Shown piece after piece: positions 30,864 to 43,443 of a stretch of DNA of 64,000 nt. Source of the stretch: Gymnothorax reevesii (taxonomy: Eukaryota > Chordata > Actinopteri > Anguilliformes > Muraenidae); contig CM056583.1 in NCBI GenBank assembly GCA_029721435.1, forward strand, positions 55,736,120-55,800,119, written 5' to 3'. Every line of letters begins with the position of its first letter. The stretch's first letter is position 1. Under the pieces are notes generated by a model. It was not told the origin of the DNA. It ran no database searches and was given only the letters and a program-made list of their open reading frames with translations. A program made the translations under genes and the position numbers.

Positions 30864-33800
30864 TAAATCTCCATTTCCATCTTCAAAAATAACTTTGCAG
30901 CTGGCACAACATGGGAGCGAAATGTATTCTATATGAAATTGTGCGTGGCCCTTTTTGGAAATAAAATTATATGTGCAACTCTGTTGAACTAGCAGAAATA
31001 AGAAGTGAGAATAAACCTACATGAGCAATTGTACAAATAAAAATAATCCCATAATGAACTTCCACTGGCTTACACTGTATATGCTATCAGCAGCGATAGC
31101 AGCTGGTGAGCTTGAAATGAAGCAGGTATAGACCATTCCTTTCAACTAATGGTTGGGCTAAACCTGTTGAACAACCTGGCAACCAGCTGAACTCAACGGA
31201 ATGGATATGAGTGTGTTATCAGTTTCATAATTCTACTGCTCAATTTTGCTATCCAAATTCTGGCATTTTAGACTGAGGAAAACACCTATGAAATGGAAAA
31301 TTCTTTGGAAGTTCTTGCCTAATCAGTTTTTTGATTAAACCTAAAATCAGGATGGAACACTTGACAGCAAATGTTCATTTTCATGGTCAGCCACTTCACT
31401 ATTTGGAATACATCTTCGGCCAAAAAAAAAAGCCAAAAAAGCTGAACTTGCTTCTAATGTCTGATGCACTGAAAGCTCTTCATGTCCTTTATTTTTTTCT
31501 TTTTGACTGACAATTACTATTTGGAGCTTTTGCCTCTGTTACCATGGCAATGCCAGGCATAAAGAGTTATTTTTGTGCTTTGTGGTATAGCACACTTTGC
31601 TTCTTATTGTTTTTGAGCTTTGTTTAACCCCTTAACTGTCACTGGGCCCTAAAATGCAGATGACCTTAATCTTAATTTACCAATAAATAGAAACTTTTCT
31701 TTCTACTTTTTTCCATGCTTGAGCATGGAACATTGAACACTTAGTAAAGTAGACAAAAAATATGAGGGTTTTCCACTTGAAAACAATATCTCATGACTAG
31801 CACTGCTAATAAGCTAAAGAGAAGAAATGAACTCTCAGAGTTTACTCTGTCAAACAAGGATGCAGCTATTTTGTCTTTGGGGTAAAATGTGACAGTCTGA
31901 GTTTGGTTAGTCTTTCAGTAGATCCACTGTTGACAGCACTGACAAAATTGAACCAAAGGCAACATCGAACAAGGAAGAGCTACTGTGGGAGTTGTTTTTG
32001 TGTTGCTCCTGGGTAAAGCAATAAAATAAACAGAAAAACCAGGGAGAGATGGTACATTTTCATGTTTGCCACTTTAGTGCAAATCAGTTGTCTGTTGCCA
32101 GTTGCCTGCTCCGAAATGCCAGAATCCCCGACAGTTCTTCGCTGGAATAGATCACGACGAATACATTGGGAAGAAAGTGTTTGAATCAGGTGTGCATGAG
32201 AATTTCCCTCATACAGTGTTAAATCCATGGACTGATTTATGTTTATGAATCACAGTATTTACACAACCATTGGCATTCCAGCCATATGCCAGAAAACGCT
32301 CGTTGCAATGCATGCGCTGTTGAAAACAAGAAGTCTTGTGTCCTTATGATGTAACATTTCATTGTGTCATTTTTTTATTGACTCTTAGAACCATCAAACG
32401 CTGCTGTGCTCTTTAAAATTCAAAATTAAAATCCAGGGGACTATTTTAATGGCCACGTCAGTACATCAAATGGAAAATACCGAAATCTTGTATAGTATGT
32501 ACTTTATTTCAAACAAATTTCCCTGTGATTCATCAGGACATATTTTGGATCATTGGAAACCTTGCGATCTTCTCTGGAATGTGAATTAGGTCTGAAGTCA
32601 CACAGATTTAAACACAGCAGCTGGATTTGACAGAAAATTACATGGGTTTGTAGGTTGAATAGGGTTAAAAGCAGTGAAACCATTCTTTTTATTCATTCAT
32701 CCAAATTATTTGGTAAATTTCAAACAAACATGCCACTCTCAGGTAAGCTTATTCAATGAATCCCTGACATTTCCATGGTCCTGCTGCTGATGATGATGGT
32801 AAGTTTTCCCTGGGAGTCTTAGTTAATGAAGAGAATAATAACCTCAGGCAGAATGCATATTCTGCCAGTTTACAATGGGCCATAGCTGGGGGGAGTGGGA
32901 GGATGGAGTGGGAGAGTGTGGTGGTGTACTGTCCGTATCCAAGGGATGATTTGAATGTATTATTTGTATTTGATACATTCTCTGTCTACTCAAGAAAAGC
33001 TGTCCTCATAGAGGCAGGTGTGTCTGGAGCACGGTGCTGACTGAAGCTCTCGCTGCCCAAGGAACAGTGCGGAGCCTCCTGAGGTGGGTTAGGGGGTTAA
33101 TTCCATTTTTTGAAAATGATTTCTCATAATTTGAGAAATTTTCAGTGCACATTATGGACATTTTGCAATATAAAAATAATTTACTGGGCTGCCTCAATAG
33201 AAATGGAACTCACTCCATCCACGGCTACTATTGCCAACAATAACGTTGCCTGCATTCCACCTAACACTAGTGTCACTGGTTCCTGAAGGTGAGCATATTC
33301 CAATTCTGAAGCGATAAGTGATAGAAAGTAAATATGTTACTATTTGTTCTCAGGCTTAGTGAATGAGTGTATTTTAACTATTCAGTTTTTAAATAAGTTG
33401 ACTTTTGAAATATGGGGAAAGTTTCAGAACAGGTGAAGTTTAAGTAGAAATTCAGATGACCAGCATAAATAAGACAAGGCACTTTTTGCAATACTAGTGA
33501 TGCCTGATTCCTGCCATCTGCAATGAAAATTAATATAGTGACACCAGACACCTGAGTTTCAGTGAAAGAAATGGCAGACTGTGTCTTTTCAATGAGTTTA
33601 ATCAGTGAATCCAGCATGGAACGGGCTGTGCTCAGTTCCCAGCCCCCAGAAAGCATCTTCTGCTTGGGCTGTCATTTCCACTGCATTCAGATTTCCCCTG
33701 GAAGAGAGGGGAGCCATGACTGGCAAGTAGAGATGCTGATTGGAAATCATCAGCATCATTTTCTTCTTGCAGATGGTGATTGATGCCCCCAGAATTTATA

Positions 33801-34279
33801 TAATTCAGTCATCTCAACCCTTCATGGGATTTTTGCAATATTGATGGCTTATTTATTTAAATATTGATGTCAAAGCACTCACTGCCAGAGTTCGTATATT
33901 CATAAAAGTTCATTTTCTCGCCATGTATTTTCTATTAAAACAACAGGTGTCTTTGCAGTTCATTCCATCCTCCCTAGAAAAGCCTGGAGGCATAAAGGCT
34001 CATGGGATATGTCTCAGTCACTGAGCAATGAAGACTCATTGATGTTACTAAACTACACTTTCAAATTAATCTCATGTCATTGGTGTCTTCTTGCCACGAG
34101 GGACAAAGGATGTGTTTATCTGCATGAAAAAACAGCACTGCGTTCCTCAGTTACTTTGTTTATTCTGCTCTTCCTTAGTGTTTTCTGATGCACTGTAATT
34201 AAACAACAAGATGAAACCTTACTCTTAATGGAGGCATGGGAACAAGTATTATGTCCATTGGAACATACAGCGGCCTCTA
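30864..34279. other. intergenic DNA without recognised features
   Basis: AT-rich. I see no gene, RNA or clear repeat on either strand. Open frames of 60-92 codons here have no family resemblance. Confidence 0.5.
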
Positions 34280-34352
34280 CAAACCCCGATTCCAATGAAG
34301 TTGGCACGTTGTGAAAACGTGATTAAAAACAGAATTCAAAGATTTAGAATAT

Positions 34353-35188
34353 TGGGGTTTTAAAATGTTTCTAAGTTTAAAAAAATGGTCAAGCGTTGTG
34401 CTTGGGGTAAATAGAACTCCGATATGAGGTATCCCGAGAGGCTGGACGATGGGATGTATTGTATACCCTTCTCAAAGCCACATCATAACCAAGAGAAGTG
34501 TCTCCCCTGGATCAAGCTTTGTGGAGGACCCCGCTATCAGCTTAACGTAGCTAACAAAGGTCAACAAAGATGTCTGCATTTGTTCCAAGCTAAGTCAACA
34601 TCATGTTTAAGGTGACATCTTTTCACTTCGCTGGAGATTAATGTAAAGTTATCTTTTACATTGCTAAGTTAGCTTTCGTTAGCTAACGTTAGTAAACTCT
34701 ATGGCTAATTTCAGTGCTGACAGACATTGGCTTAACATGAGCTCCTGGCTGCATTGTTCACCATGTCACCTTGTTTACTTAGAAGGAGTTCAGTCATGTA
34801 TGGTTAGATTTCATAAATTCGGAAGCAGTAGTAATACGTAAATTAAATGTATTACCTTGCAGTATGCAAACAATGCTGATCCTCTATCTTGTTGTGTGCG
34901 AAGGTGAAGGAAACGAGATGCGGTTGATCTAGTTTGCACGGAGACCTGAGAGTTTTAGCTTCTAATTTCAACTTTTTATTGACCTTCTCCACTCTCGATT
35001 CATCAATGTATCCCTCCAATGCATAGTGTAACCCTCTTTGCGCACTTCTTGATGATATTTGAGCCTTTGATAACTAAAAATCATTGATAGCATAAATATC
35101 TTCAATTTTGATACCAGCCATTCGCACCTGTTCTAAAATGTTGATTGTTTGTCTGAGTCAGTTGAGAGGGCGGGGCTTAGCCATAGGT
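34353..35188. other. unidentified insertion within the mariner left end
   Basis: Sequence between the mariner terminus (ending near GATTTAGAAT) and the resumption of mariner-like sequence (CAATTGAGTACACTACAAAG). In related mariners these parts are close together. No terminal repeats, poly(A) tail or coding motif is seen. It contains a palindromic GTTAGCTAACGTTAG near 34679-34693. Confidence 0.4.
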
Positions 35189-35446
35189 CAATTGAGTACA
35201 CTACAAAGACAAGATATTTAATGTTCAAACTGATAAACTTTATTGTTTTCTGGATATATTCACTCATTTTGAATTTGATGCCTGTAATGCATTCCAAAAA
35301 AGCTGGGAGAGGGGAAAGTTGAGGAATGCTGAAAAAACACCTGTTTGGAACATTCAGCAGGTGAGAAGGTTAATTGGAAACAGGTGAGTGTCATGACTAG
35401 GTATAAAAGGAGCATCCCTGAAAGGCTCGGTCGCTCACAAGCAAGG

Positions 35447-36153
35447 ATGGGACACGGTTCACCACTTGAACAACTGTGTGAGCAAATAGTCCAACAGTTC
35501 AAGAACAATGTTTTTCAATGTGCAGTTGCAAGGAATGGTGGGATTTCATCATCTACTGTCCATAATATCATCAAAAGATTCAGAGAATCCGTAGAAATCT
35601 CTACATGCAGCCTAAGTGGCAAGGCCAAAAACCAACATTGAATGCCTGTGACCGTCGGTCCCTCAGGCAGCACTGCATTAAAAACCTACATCATTCTGTA
35701 AAGAATATTACCACGTGGGCTCAGGAACACTTCGGAGAACCATTGTAAGTTAACACAGTTCGTCGCTACATCTACAAGTGCAAGTTAAAACTCTACCATG
35801 CAAAGCGAAAGCCATATATCAACAACAGTCAGAAACGCCACCGGCTTCTCTGGTCCCAAGCTCATCTGAGATGGTCTGATGCAAAGTGTAAAAGTGTGCT
35901 GTGGTCCACATTTGAAAATTTTTTTGGAAATCATGGACGTAGTGACCTCCGGGCTGTAGAGGAAAAGGACCATCCAGATTGTTTTCGGCACAAAGTTCAA
36001 AAGCCAGCATCTGTGATGGTATAGGGATGTGTTAGTGCCCATGGCATAAGTAACTTGCACATCTGTGCAGGCACCATTAATGCTGAAAGGCACACACAGG
36101 TTTTTGAGCAACATATGCTGCCATCCAAGCAACGTCTTTTTCAGGGACGTGCC
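35447..36153 (+). pseudogene. mariner transposase, N-terminal part (broken)
   Basis: Remnant of the transposase that would cut and paste the surrounding mariner. From the ATG at 35447 it reads through a helix-turn-helix region (GISSSTVHNIIKRFRES at about 35540-35590), then reaches a stop at about 35639. Matching sequence continues in other frames: a second DNA-binding part, then YHAKRKPYINN (about 35798), WSQAHLRWSDAK (about 35850), KVQKPASVMV (about 35992) and MLPSKQRLFQG (about 36118). The first catalytic Asp normally follows the Leu-Trp-Ser near 35900-35915; here that stretch reads WSTFEN, so the WSDES-type motif seems to be deleted. A TAG replaces Trp near 36022. Coding resumes at 47399 after the nested insertions. 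Confidence 0.75.
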
Positions 36154-36154
36154 T

Positions 36155-36326
36155 GAACATATAAACATATAGGTTATAAACATATAGGTATATAAACATA
36201 TAGATTTTAATATAGGGCCAAATATAGGTTTTGCATAAATGCGACATACATAAAATTGTCGCAGTTTTTTTACGTATATCGCATATATGTGAAACCTATA
36301 TGAGGCCCTATATTAAAACTTGTATG
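36155..36326. repeat. palindromic AT-rich element, left part
   Basis: TTTTAATATAGGGCC and ATATAGGTTTTGCATAAATG (about 36205-36242) mirror ATATATGTGAAACCTATATG and GGCCCTATATTAAAA (about 36283-36318). Outside this hairpin, GAACATATAAACATATAGG at 36155 mirrors CCTATATGTTTATATAGG at about 44710-44727, across the SINE and LTR insertions. The palindrome was therefore probably continuous before the SINE landed in its right arm. Family unknown. Confidence 0.6.
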
Positions 36327-36722
36327 TTTTTTTTTTTTATTTTATTTGCCATTTCCAATCCCACCCCAATCTGAGATATCCAATTAGGGAACTATGTACG
36401 AGTACTTTGGCTTTTTTCCATATGCAGCCCCCTGTTTGCAGCTCAGGAGGATGTATACAGCTTGCGGCTCTCCTCCGAAGCCCGCGCCAGCTGGGCTGAT
36501 TTTTATTATTGCACTGGGTGGAGGATGCCCAGACAAAGGCTAGAATCTTCTTAATGAGAGCCCATCTGGCCAACAGGACGTGCCTAGGGGAACCCTTATC
36601 TACATAATCCTTCCTAGCAGGCCCTTCGCAATTTGCATCCCTGTAGCGCATTGGCATTGCGCGCTACTTCTGAAAAGTGCTGCCGACCACTGCTGGTTGA
36701 TACGAGGCAGGGGATTAATACC
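36327..36722 (-). mobile_element. poly(A)-tailed SINE copy B (reverse)
   Basis: On the minus strand it reads from about 36715 (GTATCAACCAGCAGTGGTCG) to a poly(A) tail that appears as a T run at 36327-36338. It shares ordered blocks with copy A at 8627-9068 (GTGGTCGGCAGC, CTGTTGGCC, GAAGATTCTA, AGGAGAGCCG, GGTGGGATTGGA). The old solo LTR starts at 36723, next to or in the SINE head. Confidence 0.65.
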
Positions 36723-37736
36723 TGCTATGATTCTGTGTTTCTGCTTCTCATGTTTAAGTTCTGTACCTGGCTTAGCCATGTTCAGGATTTCTGTGTTAAG
36801 TGACCACTGCCAGTCTGACTATTCTTAGTATTGTGTATTGTGTTTTTGGTATTTAGATTTCTTGTTTTATCATTTTTCATGTTTAGATCATTTAGTTTTT
36901 CATGCCATATTTTCATTTCCATGCTTTGCACTTCGTCTACCCTGTCTTGTCTTATGTAGGTCTTTGCCCACGATCCCTAGTCTTGCGTGCCACTCATTCG
37001 GGTGATTTATTGGTTTCTGGGTTTTCAATCTTCCTTCATTATCTTGTGTGCTTCCTTCCCCTCTTTTTTACTTTCTACTAATCCGTACTTACAGTTTGTT
37101 GTTTTCGATAATTACTAACCAATATTAACATTGTATATTTTTACTAACTTACTAACGTGCACTCGGGATTGTATAGCTGCACATATTAATTGACTAACGA
37201 TCTCTCAGCAATCGCCCAATTCTAATCTCCGCCCTCTTGCCTATCTCTGTTGCAGCTTCTGTGAATTTCCACTTACATCTCATGCTTTCCTTTTCTTTAG
37301 ACTATGCACTTTTAGTACTTATTAACCGGAGCTGTTGTTTGTTCATAGGATTGTCTTGCGATCCCTGTCTGCGTTTTGGCATTTGCCAAATTCATGTAAT
37401 TAGATTATTCCTCATGTGTCACTCCTGATTATTGTATCATTGATTGCACCTGTTCTCCCTGGTCATGCGTTTCACCCGGATGTGTATTTAAGATGTCTCT
37501 TTTAGTCACTTCCAGTTGTCAGATCGTTCTTCCTAGCTTCCTGTGCCAAGTTTGTTTCTCGCCTCGATTCATAGTGATTTATCTTTCTGACTGGATTGCC
37601 CGACTTTCGATTTTTGCCTTTGTGATTTTGGATTACTGTTGCATCTGTGTGTTTTGACCATTTTTCTGCCCGACTACGAGATCTCTGTTTGCTGCCCTGG
37701 TAACGATTCAGATTACGTCCTGTGGATTCTGGCTTG

Positions 37737-38763
37737 TGTTGTGTTCCAGGGTTCTCAGTATTGTTCATGGTTTTAACAGTTTCATGTTTCAAGATTTCAT
37801 AGTTCATAGTTTCACGTTTCATAGCCATGTTCATAGTCACAGTTTTAACAGTTTCTTGTATCAGGTTCAAGCATTTCATTATTCATGTCCATGTCCATGT
37901 TTTTACTTTTCCATGTTTTGTTTCATGCCAGGTCTGCCATGCCACTCCACCGCTTGTCTGCGTTCCGCCCCGTGCCTTCGTTGCTGCACATTTCTGAGCT
38001 CTGGTTGGCTTTGGTATTTCCCTCTTCCTTCTGTGCTGTGCTGATTCGGGGCTCTCTAAGCTTAATTGGCAATTAACTGTTTAAGTTACTAACATTTACT
38101 AACACTCACTGGGTGGTGTAATTCTTAGATAGGCACATTACTAATATTACTAATTTAGACAGGGAGTTTATTGTCATGATTCCTGCTTTGCTATTTCAAG
38201 ATCTTGCTGTGCTTTTCTGTTCTTAACATTCATGCTTGCTTCCAAACTGCATACTTAATTGGTACTTAAGCTGAGCACGCTCATTCTCTTAATGAGCAAG
38301 TCTTGTCAACCAATCTTGTCCATGTCTTGATCTTGCCATGCCTCTTGTTTCTCTCTCTCCAGGTGTTACCCCTCATGTCATGATTTCCAAGCCTTTATCT
38401 GGTTGCGGTGGAAGTTGGCTGGCAGACAGTGTCTCGCGTCTCATTTCATGTGCAAGTTTAGCCAAGTTCTTTTGTCAAGATTCCCTAGCATTTCTAGTTT
38501 CAAGTCTCGTCCCAGCCTCTTGTTTTGTGTGTATATATTTAGTCTTGTTATTTATTTTTCTTGATCCTCTCGCCTGGAGTTTCCAGTGCCTTTTGTTTTT
38601 TGCCTTTTGCATTTATTGTTTATAGCTCTGTGTAGCTTACCTTAGTTTGTTTTTTGCAACCCTTTGGGCCAAGTTTTTTGTTGGCCCTCGTGCCTGTTTT
38701 GTTTTGGTTTAAATAAAATCCTCATTCCCTTTTCCCGCATCTGGTGTCACTGATTCCATATCA
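37737..38763 (+). repeat. 5' LTR of gypsy element
   Basis: 1027 bp, TGTTGTGTTCCAGG to GATTCCATATCA, matching 43444-44470 by eye. It contains a weak TATA-like TTTATC at about 38394, the proposed start of R near 38424, and AATAAA at 38712-38717. A solo copy of the same LTR family lies at 60971-61998. Confidence 0.95.
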
Positions 38764-38778
38764 GTAGACACTGTCTCC
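38764..38778 (+). promoter_or_regulatory. candidate self-priming primer-binding site
   Basis: Directly after the 5' LTR comes GTAGACACTGTCTCC. Its 11-nt core AGACACTGTCT (38766-38776) is the exact reverse complement of AGACAGTGTCT in the LTR (38424-38434). In Tf1/sushi-group elements the 5' end of the RNA is known to fold back and prime reverse transcription. No tRNA 3'-end complement starting with TGG is seen here, so self-priming fits. The transcript start is not known. Confidence 0.45.
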
Positions 38779-38792
38779 TTGACACCAGCGGG

Positions 38793-41700
38793 ATGGAGTG
38801 CAGGATCGCCCAGCGAGAGGCTGAGCTGCTGCATCAACGGCAGCAGATCCAGGAGCTGACAGCTGCGCTGGCCACACTGAAGGCCAGCCTTCCCCGGGCA
38901 AGTCCCAGCCAGGGTCCCATCATGCCAGCTGTCCAGCCCCGTGCTCCTGCAGCACACCAGCCACCCATCACCCCTGTGCGCCAGCCCGGCGCAGAAGCAC
39001 CTCAGCTGTAGCCAGCTGTCCACCCTGGTCCTGAGCCCTGCCTTCCACCGCCCGAAAGGTACGGTGGAGAACCAGGGTTCTGCAGGGCTTTTCTCACCTC
39101 CTGTGAGATGTGTTTCGCTCTGCAGCCCTCCACCTTCGCCTCAGAGCCGGCCCGAGTCGCCTTCGTCCTCTCCCAGCTGACGGGGCAGGCTCGCTTGTGG
39201 GGAACTGCCGCATGGCAGGCTCGGCAGCCCTGCACTACCACCTACCAGGCCTTGGCGGAGGAGCTACTGCGTGTCTTTGACCGCTCCAAGCAGGGGAGAG
39301 CCGCAGGACGGGAGCTGCTGAGGATGAGGCAGGGGAGGAGATCGGTGGCGGACTACGCCATCGATTTTCAGACGGTGGCAGCCGCGTCGGGCTGGAGCAG
39401 GGAGGCGCTGTGTGACGTGTTCCTCCAGGGGCTGTCCGAACCAGTCAAAGACCGACTGCTCTTCTGTGAGATCCCTGAGTCTCCAGAGGCCCTTATAGAC
39501 CTGGCCCTGCGTATTGACAGCCGCCTGGAGGAGAGGGCGCTCACCCTTAGCCCTGGCCGACGTTCTGCCCCCGCTGGTCAGATCCAACCCCCGGGTCCCA
39601 GTCGTGCGTCGCCTCAGGACCAGCCGAGGAGAAGCACCACCACACCCCCTCCTGGGGAGGCATCTCCCATGGAGATCGGGAGGTCCCGGCTCACCCAGGA
39701 GGAGCGCCAACGGAGAAGGAGGTCGGGGGCGTGTTTTTACTGCGGCCAGCAGGGTCATGCGGTGCGAGGCTGTCTGTCAAAACAGCGCCCCCTAGCGTCT
39801 GGAGGAGTACTGGTGGGTGCTTCATCCAAGGAGACCTCCTCCTACCGCCGGACCTGCGTTCCGGTGACCCTGACCTGGGAGGGCCGCTCCCGCAAGACCA
39901 CCGCCCTCATTGACTCGGGGGCTGAGGAAAACTTTATCGACGCCAGAGCTGCCGCTGAGTGGGGGGTTCCCCTATGCCATCTTCCCAGCCCATTGTCCAT
40001 CTCAGGGCTGGGTGGGCAACCCCTAGCTAAGGTGTCCTTCCAGACCGTTCCCATCCAGCTGCTGGCGTCCGGTAACCACCGCGAGCAGATCCGGCTGTTT
40101 GTGACCGAGACACCTCGCTCCCCTATTGTCCTGGGTCATCCCTGGTTGGCGCTACACGGGCCGGTGATCGACTGGGCCCGCCATGAGGTGCGGGAGTGGA
40201 GTGCCTCCTGTTCAGCCAGCTGCCTCCTCGACTCCCGACCTTCTTGCTCTTTGGGTGGACCAGCTCCCGAGGGGAGGCCAGACGTCTCCAGAGTGCCCCC
40301 CGAATACCACGACCTAGCAACAGTCTTTAGCAAGTCCCGTGCGGTGTCCCTGCCCCCGCACCGTCCGTATGACTGTGCTATTGACCTCCAGCCTGGCACA
40401 GCGCCTCCTAGGGGTCGTGTCTTTGCCTTGTCTGAGCCAGAGAGGGGGGCCATGGACAAGTACATCCAGGAGTCCATTGCAGCTGGCATCATCCGTCCAT
40501 CCTCCTCTCCCGCGGGGGCAGGCTTCTTCTTCGTCAAGAAGAAGGATGGCTCCCTGCGCCCCTGCATCGATTACCGAGGGCTCAATAAGATCACGGTCAG
40601 GAACCGCTACCCGCTTCCACTGATGTCCTCGGCGTTTGATGTTATCCAGGGGGCGGCCATCTTCACCAAGCTGGACCTGCGGAATGCCTACCACCTCTTG
40701 CGCATCAGGGAGGGCGACGAATGGAAGACCGCTTTCAACACCCCTAGCGGCCACTGGGAGTACCTAGTGGTTCCATTCGGCCTGACCAACGCGCCCGCAG
40801 TGTTCCAGAACTTGGTGAATGATGTGCTTGGAGACATGATCGGGAGGTTCGTCTACGTCTACCTTGACGACATCCTGATCTTCTCCCGGGACAAGACGGA
40901 GCACACTAACCATGTTCGCCAGGTGCTCCGCCGCCTCCTCGAAAACCGCCTCTTTGTTAAGGCTGAAAAGTGCGAGTTCAGCACCACCACTACCTCCTTC
41001 CTGGGGCACGTCATCTCCCCTAACCACCTGGGCATGGACGAGGAGAAGGTCAAGGCTGTGGTGGACTGGCCCGCACCCAAGGACCGCAAGGCCCTACAGA
41101 GCTTCCTAGGATTCGCAAATTTCTATAGGCGATTCGTCAGGAACTATAGCACCGTGGCAGCTCCCCTGACGGCCCTTACCTCCATCAAGGTGCCATTCCG
41201 TTGGACTCCGCAAGCCGAGGTGACCTTCTGTGAGCTGAAGAGGCGCTTCACCACCGCGCCCATCCTCACCACCCCCGACCCCGCCAAGCAGTTCATTGTG
41301 GAGGTGGATGCCTCCAATGTCGGGGTTGGTGCGGTACTATCCCAAAGATCCAGCAATGATCAGAAGGTACACCCGTGCGCGTTCTACTCCCACCGACTGA
41401 CGCCTGCGGAGTCCAACTACGACGTCGGGAACCGGGAGCTGCTGGCGGTGAAGCTGGCCCTGGAGGAGTGGAGGCACTGGCTTGAGGGGGCAAGGGTTCC
41501 GTTCCTGGTCTGGACGGACCATAAAAACCTAGAGTACCTCCGTTCAGCCAAGAGGTTGACACCCAGACAAGCCAGATGGGCCCTCTTTTTCGACCGGTTC
41601 AACTTCTCCCTGGCCTACAGGCCAGGGTCCAAGAATACCAAGGCTGACGCGCTCTCCAGGCGTTTCGACGCTTCCTCGGCCAAGGGAGAGCCCAGCTCCA

Positions 41701-43100
41701 TTCTGCCCAGAATATGTTTTGTCAACAACGTGTGCCTCCGGATCGAGGAGCTGGTCCGCAACGCCCAGAACGGCGCAGCTACGCCCAGTGCCTGCCCTGC
41801 CAACTGCCTGTACGTCCCTGCAGCTGCCCGGTCTGACGTTCTCCAGTGGGGCCACTCCTCCAACCTGTCATGCCATCCTGGGGTCGGCCGGACCCTGCGG
41901 TTTATCCAGCGCCGTTTCTGGTGGCCCAAGATGGCAGCAGAGGTCCGGGGGTTCGTTTCTGCCTGCTCAGTCTGTTCCCGCGCCAAGTCCTCCCACGCAC
42001 CTCCCTCTGGTCTGCTCCAACCACTGCCCATTCCTCACCGTCCCTGGTCCCACATAGCTCTGGACTTCGTCACTGGCCTGCCCGTCTCCCATGGAAACAC
42101 TACTGTCCTCACCATAGTTGACCGGTTCTCCAAGTCTGCCCACTTCGTGCCCCTTCCCAAGCTCCCCTCTGCTAAAACCACAGCTGATCTACTTATCCAG
42201 CATGTTGTCCGTCCCCATGGCATTCCTGTGGATATAGTATCAGATCGTGGTCCCCAATTCACCTCCCAATTCTGGAAAGCATTCTGCACATCCCTTGGCA
42301 CCTCCTTCAGCCTCAGTTCCGGTTACCACCCACAGACCAATGGACAGACTGAGCGGGCCAACCAAACCCTGGAGACGGTCCTCCGATGTGTGTGCTCGAC
42401 CAACCCAAGATCCTGGTCTACCATGCTACCCTGGGTCGAGTACGCCGTAAACTCCCACGCCGCCTCTGCCTCCGGCCTCTCCCCCTTCGAGTGCTGTATG
42501 GGCTACCAGCCTCCATTGTTCCCCAGCCAGGAGGAGGAAGTCGGGGTGCCTTCAGCCGGGGCATTCATCCGGCGGTGTCGCCGTGTGTGGCTGTCTGCTC
42601 GCCGCGCCTTGGTTCGGGCGGGTAAGACGATGAAGACCACGGCAGACAAGCGTCGGCGCCCAGCCCCTCACTATCGGGTCGGCCAGAAGGTCTGGTTAGC
42701 TGCGCAGGACATCCCACTCCGGGTGGAAAGCCGCAAGCTGGCTCCTCGCTTCCTGGGTCCTTTCCCAATCCAAAGGATCATCAGCCCCACTGCTGTCCGG
42801 CTCAAGCTCCCATCCACCATGCGACGTCTCCACCCAGTGTTCCACGTCTCACGCCTGAGGCCTGTTGCCACCTCCCCCCTCCTGCCCCCACCTGAGCCTC
42901 CGCCTCCTCCTCGGCTCATCGACGGAGGGGAGGCCTACACAGTCAAAGCTCTACTGGATTGCCGACGGAGGGGCCGGGGCCTCCAGTACCTCGTGGATTG
43001 GGAGGGGTACGGCCCAGAGGAGCGTTCCTGGGTCCCGGCCAGGCACATCCTAGACAAATCCCTCATCCGTGATTACCACCAGTCACACCCCAAGCCATAG
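38793..43100 (+). CDS. gag-pol: gypsy gag-pol polyprotein frame, interrupted by one amber codon
   Basis: Single frame of 1436 codons encoding the retrotransposon structural protein and enzymes. It starts at ATG 38793 with a short coiled-coil-like stretch, meets TAG at 39009-39011, then stays in frame to the TAG at 43098-43100. The Gag core ([11 protein letters not shown] near 39048; [13 protein letters not shown] near 39333) is followed by a CCHC zinc knuckle ([14 protein letters not shown], 39732-39773). Next are protease ([10 protein letters not shown], Asp at 39912), reverse transcriptase (YLDD, Asp codons 40866 and 40869) and RNase H (VEVDAS, Asp at 41307). Integrase has an HHCC zinc finger from 41853 and DDE residues at 42063, 42243 and 42351 (D-D-35-E). 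A chromodomain ends the protein (about 42936-43097). Gag and Pol share one frame, so no frameshift signal is needed. GC content is far above the neighbourhood. Confidence 0.92.
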
Positions 43101-43440
43101 CTCATAGCCATAGTCCCAAGCCACAGTCCCAAGCCATAGCCACAGCCCCAACCCCATAGCCCATAGCCATAGCCTCTAACCTCAAGCCAAGCCATAGCCA
43201 TAGTTCCAAGCCATTGCCATAGCCTAAGCCTTAGCCCCAGCTTGCTGGAGACCTAGTAATCTTGTTTATGTTTAGTGTTTCTTGTTTCTTGGTTAGGTGT
43301 TTTGTGTCTTAGGGTTTTTGTCCATAGTATTTACTTGGTTATTAGTCTTGTGGGATTTGTATTTAGTTTTGTGCGGCTTCTTGTATTTTAGTTATTGGTG
43401 TTTTTTGTCCGCGTCAGGTGCCGCTTTTGTAAGGGGGGGG
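43101..43440 (+). other. gypsy 3' untranslated region and polypurine tract
   Basis: Begins with degenerate tandem AGCCATAG/CCCAAGCC units (about 43101-43240), then T-rich sequence, and ends in AAGGGGGGGG (43431-43440) three bases before the 3' LTR. The purine run is the expected primer for plus-strand DNA synthesis. Confidence 0.8.
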
Positions 43441-43443
43441 TAC

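Noticed and set aside
37502..38625. Open frames repeated at 37502-38625, 43392-44332 and 61066-61853
   Set aside because: They are LTR sequence read in chance frames; repetition comes from the LTRs, not from a gene family.
39264..42919. Many long minus-strand and alternate-frame ORFs in the gypsy
   Set aside because: Shadows of the GC-rich gag-pol frame; no domain motifs.
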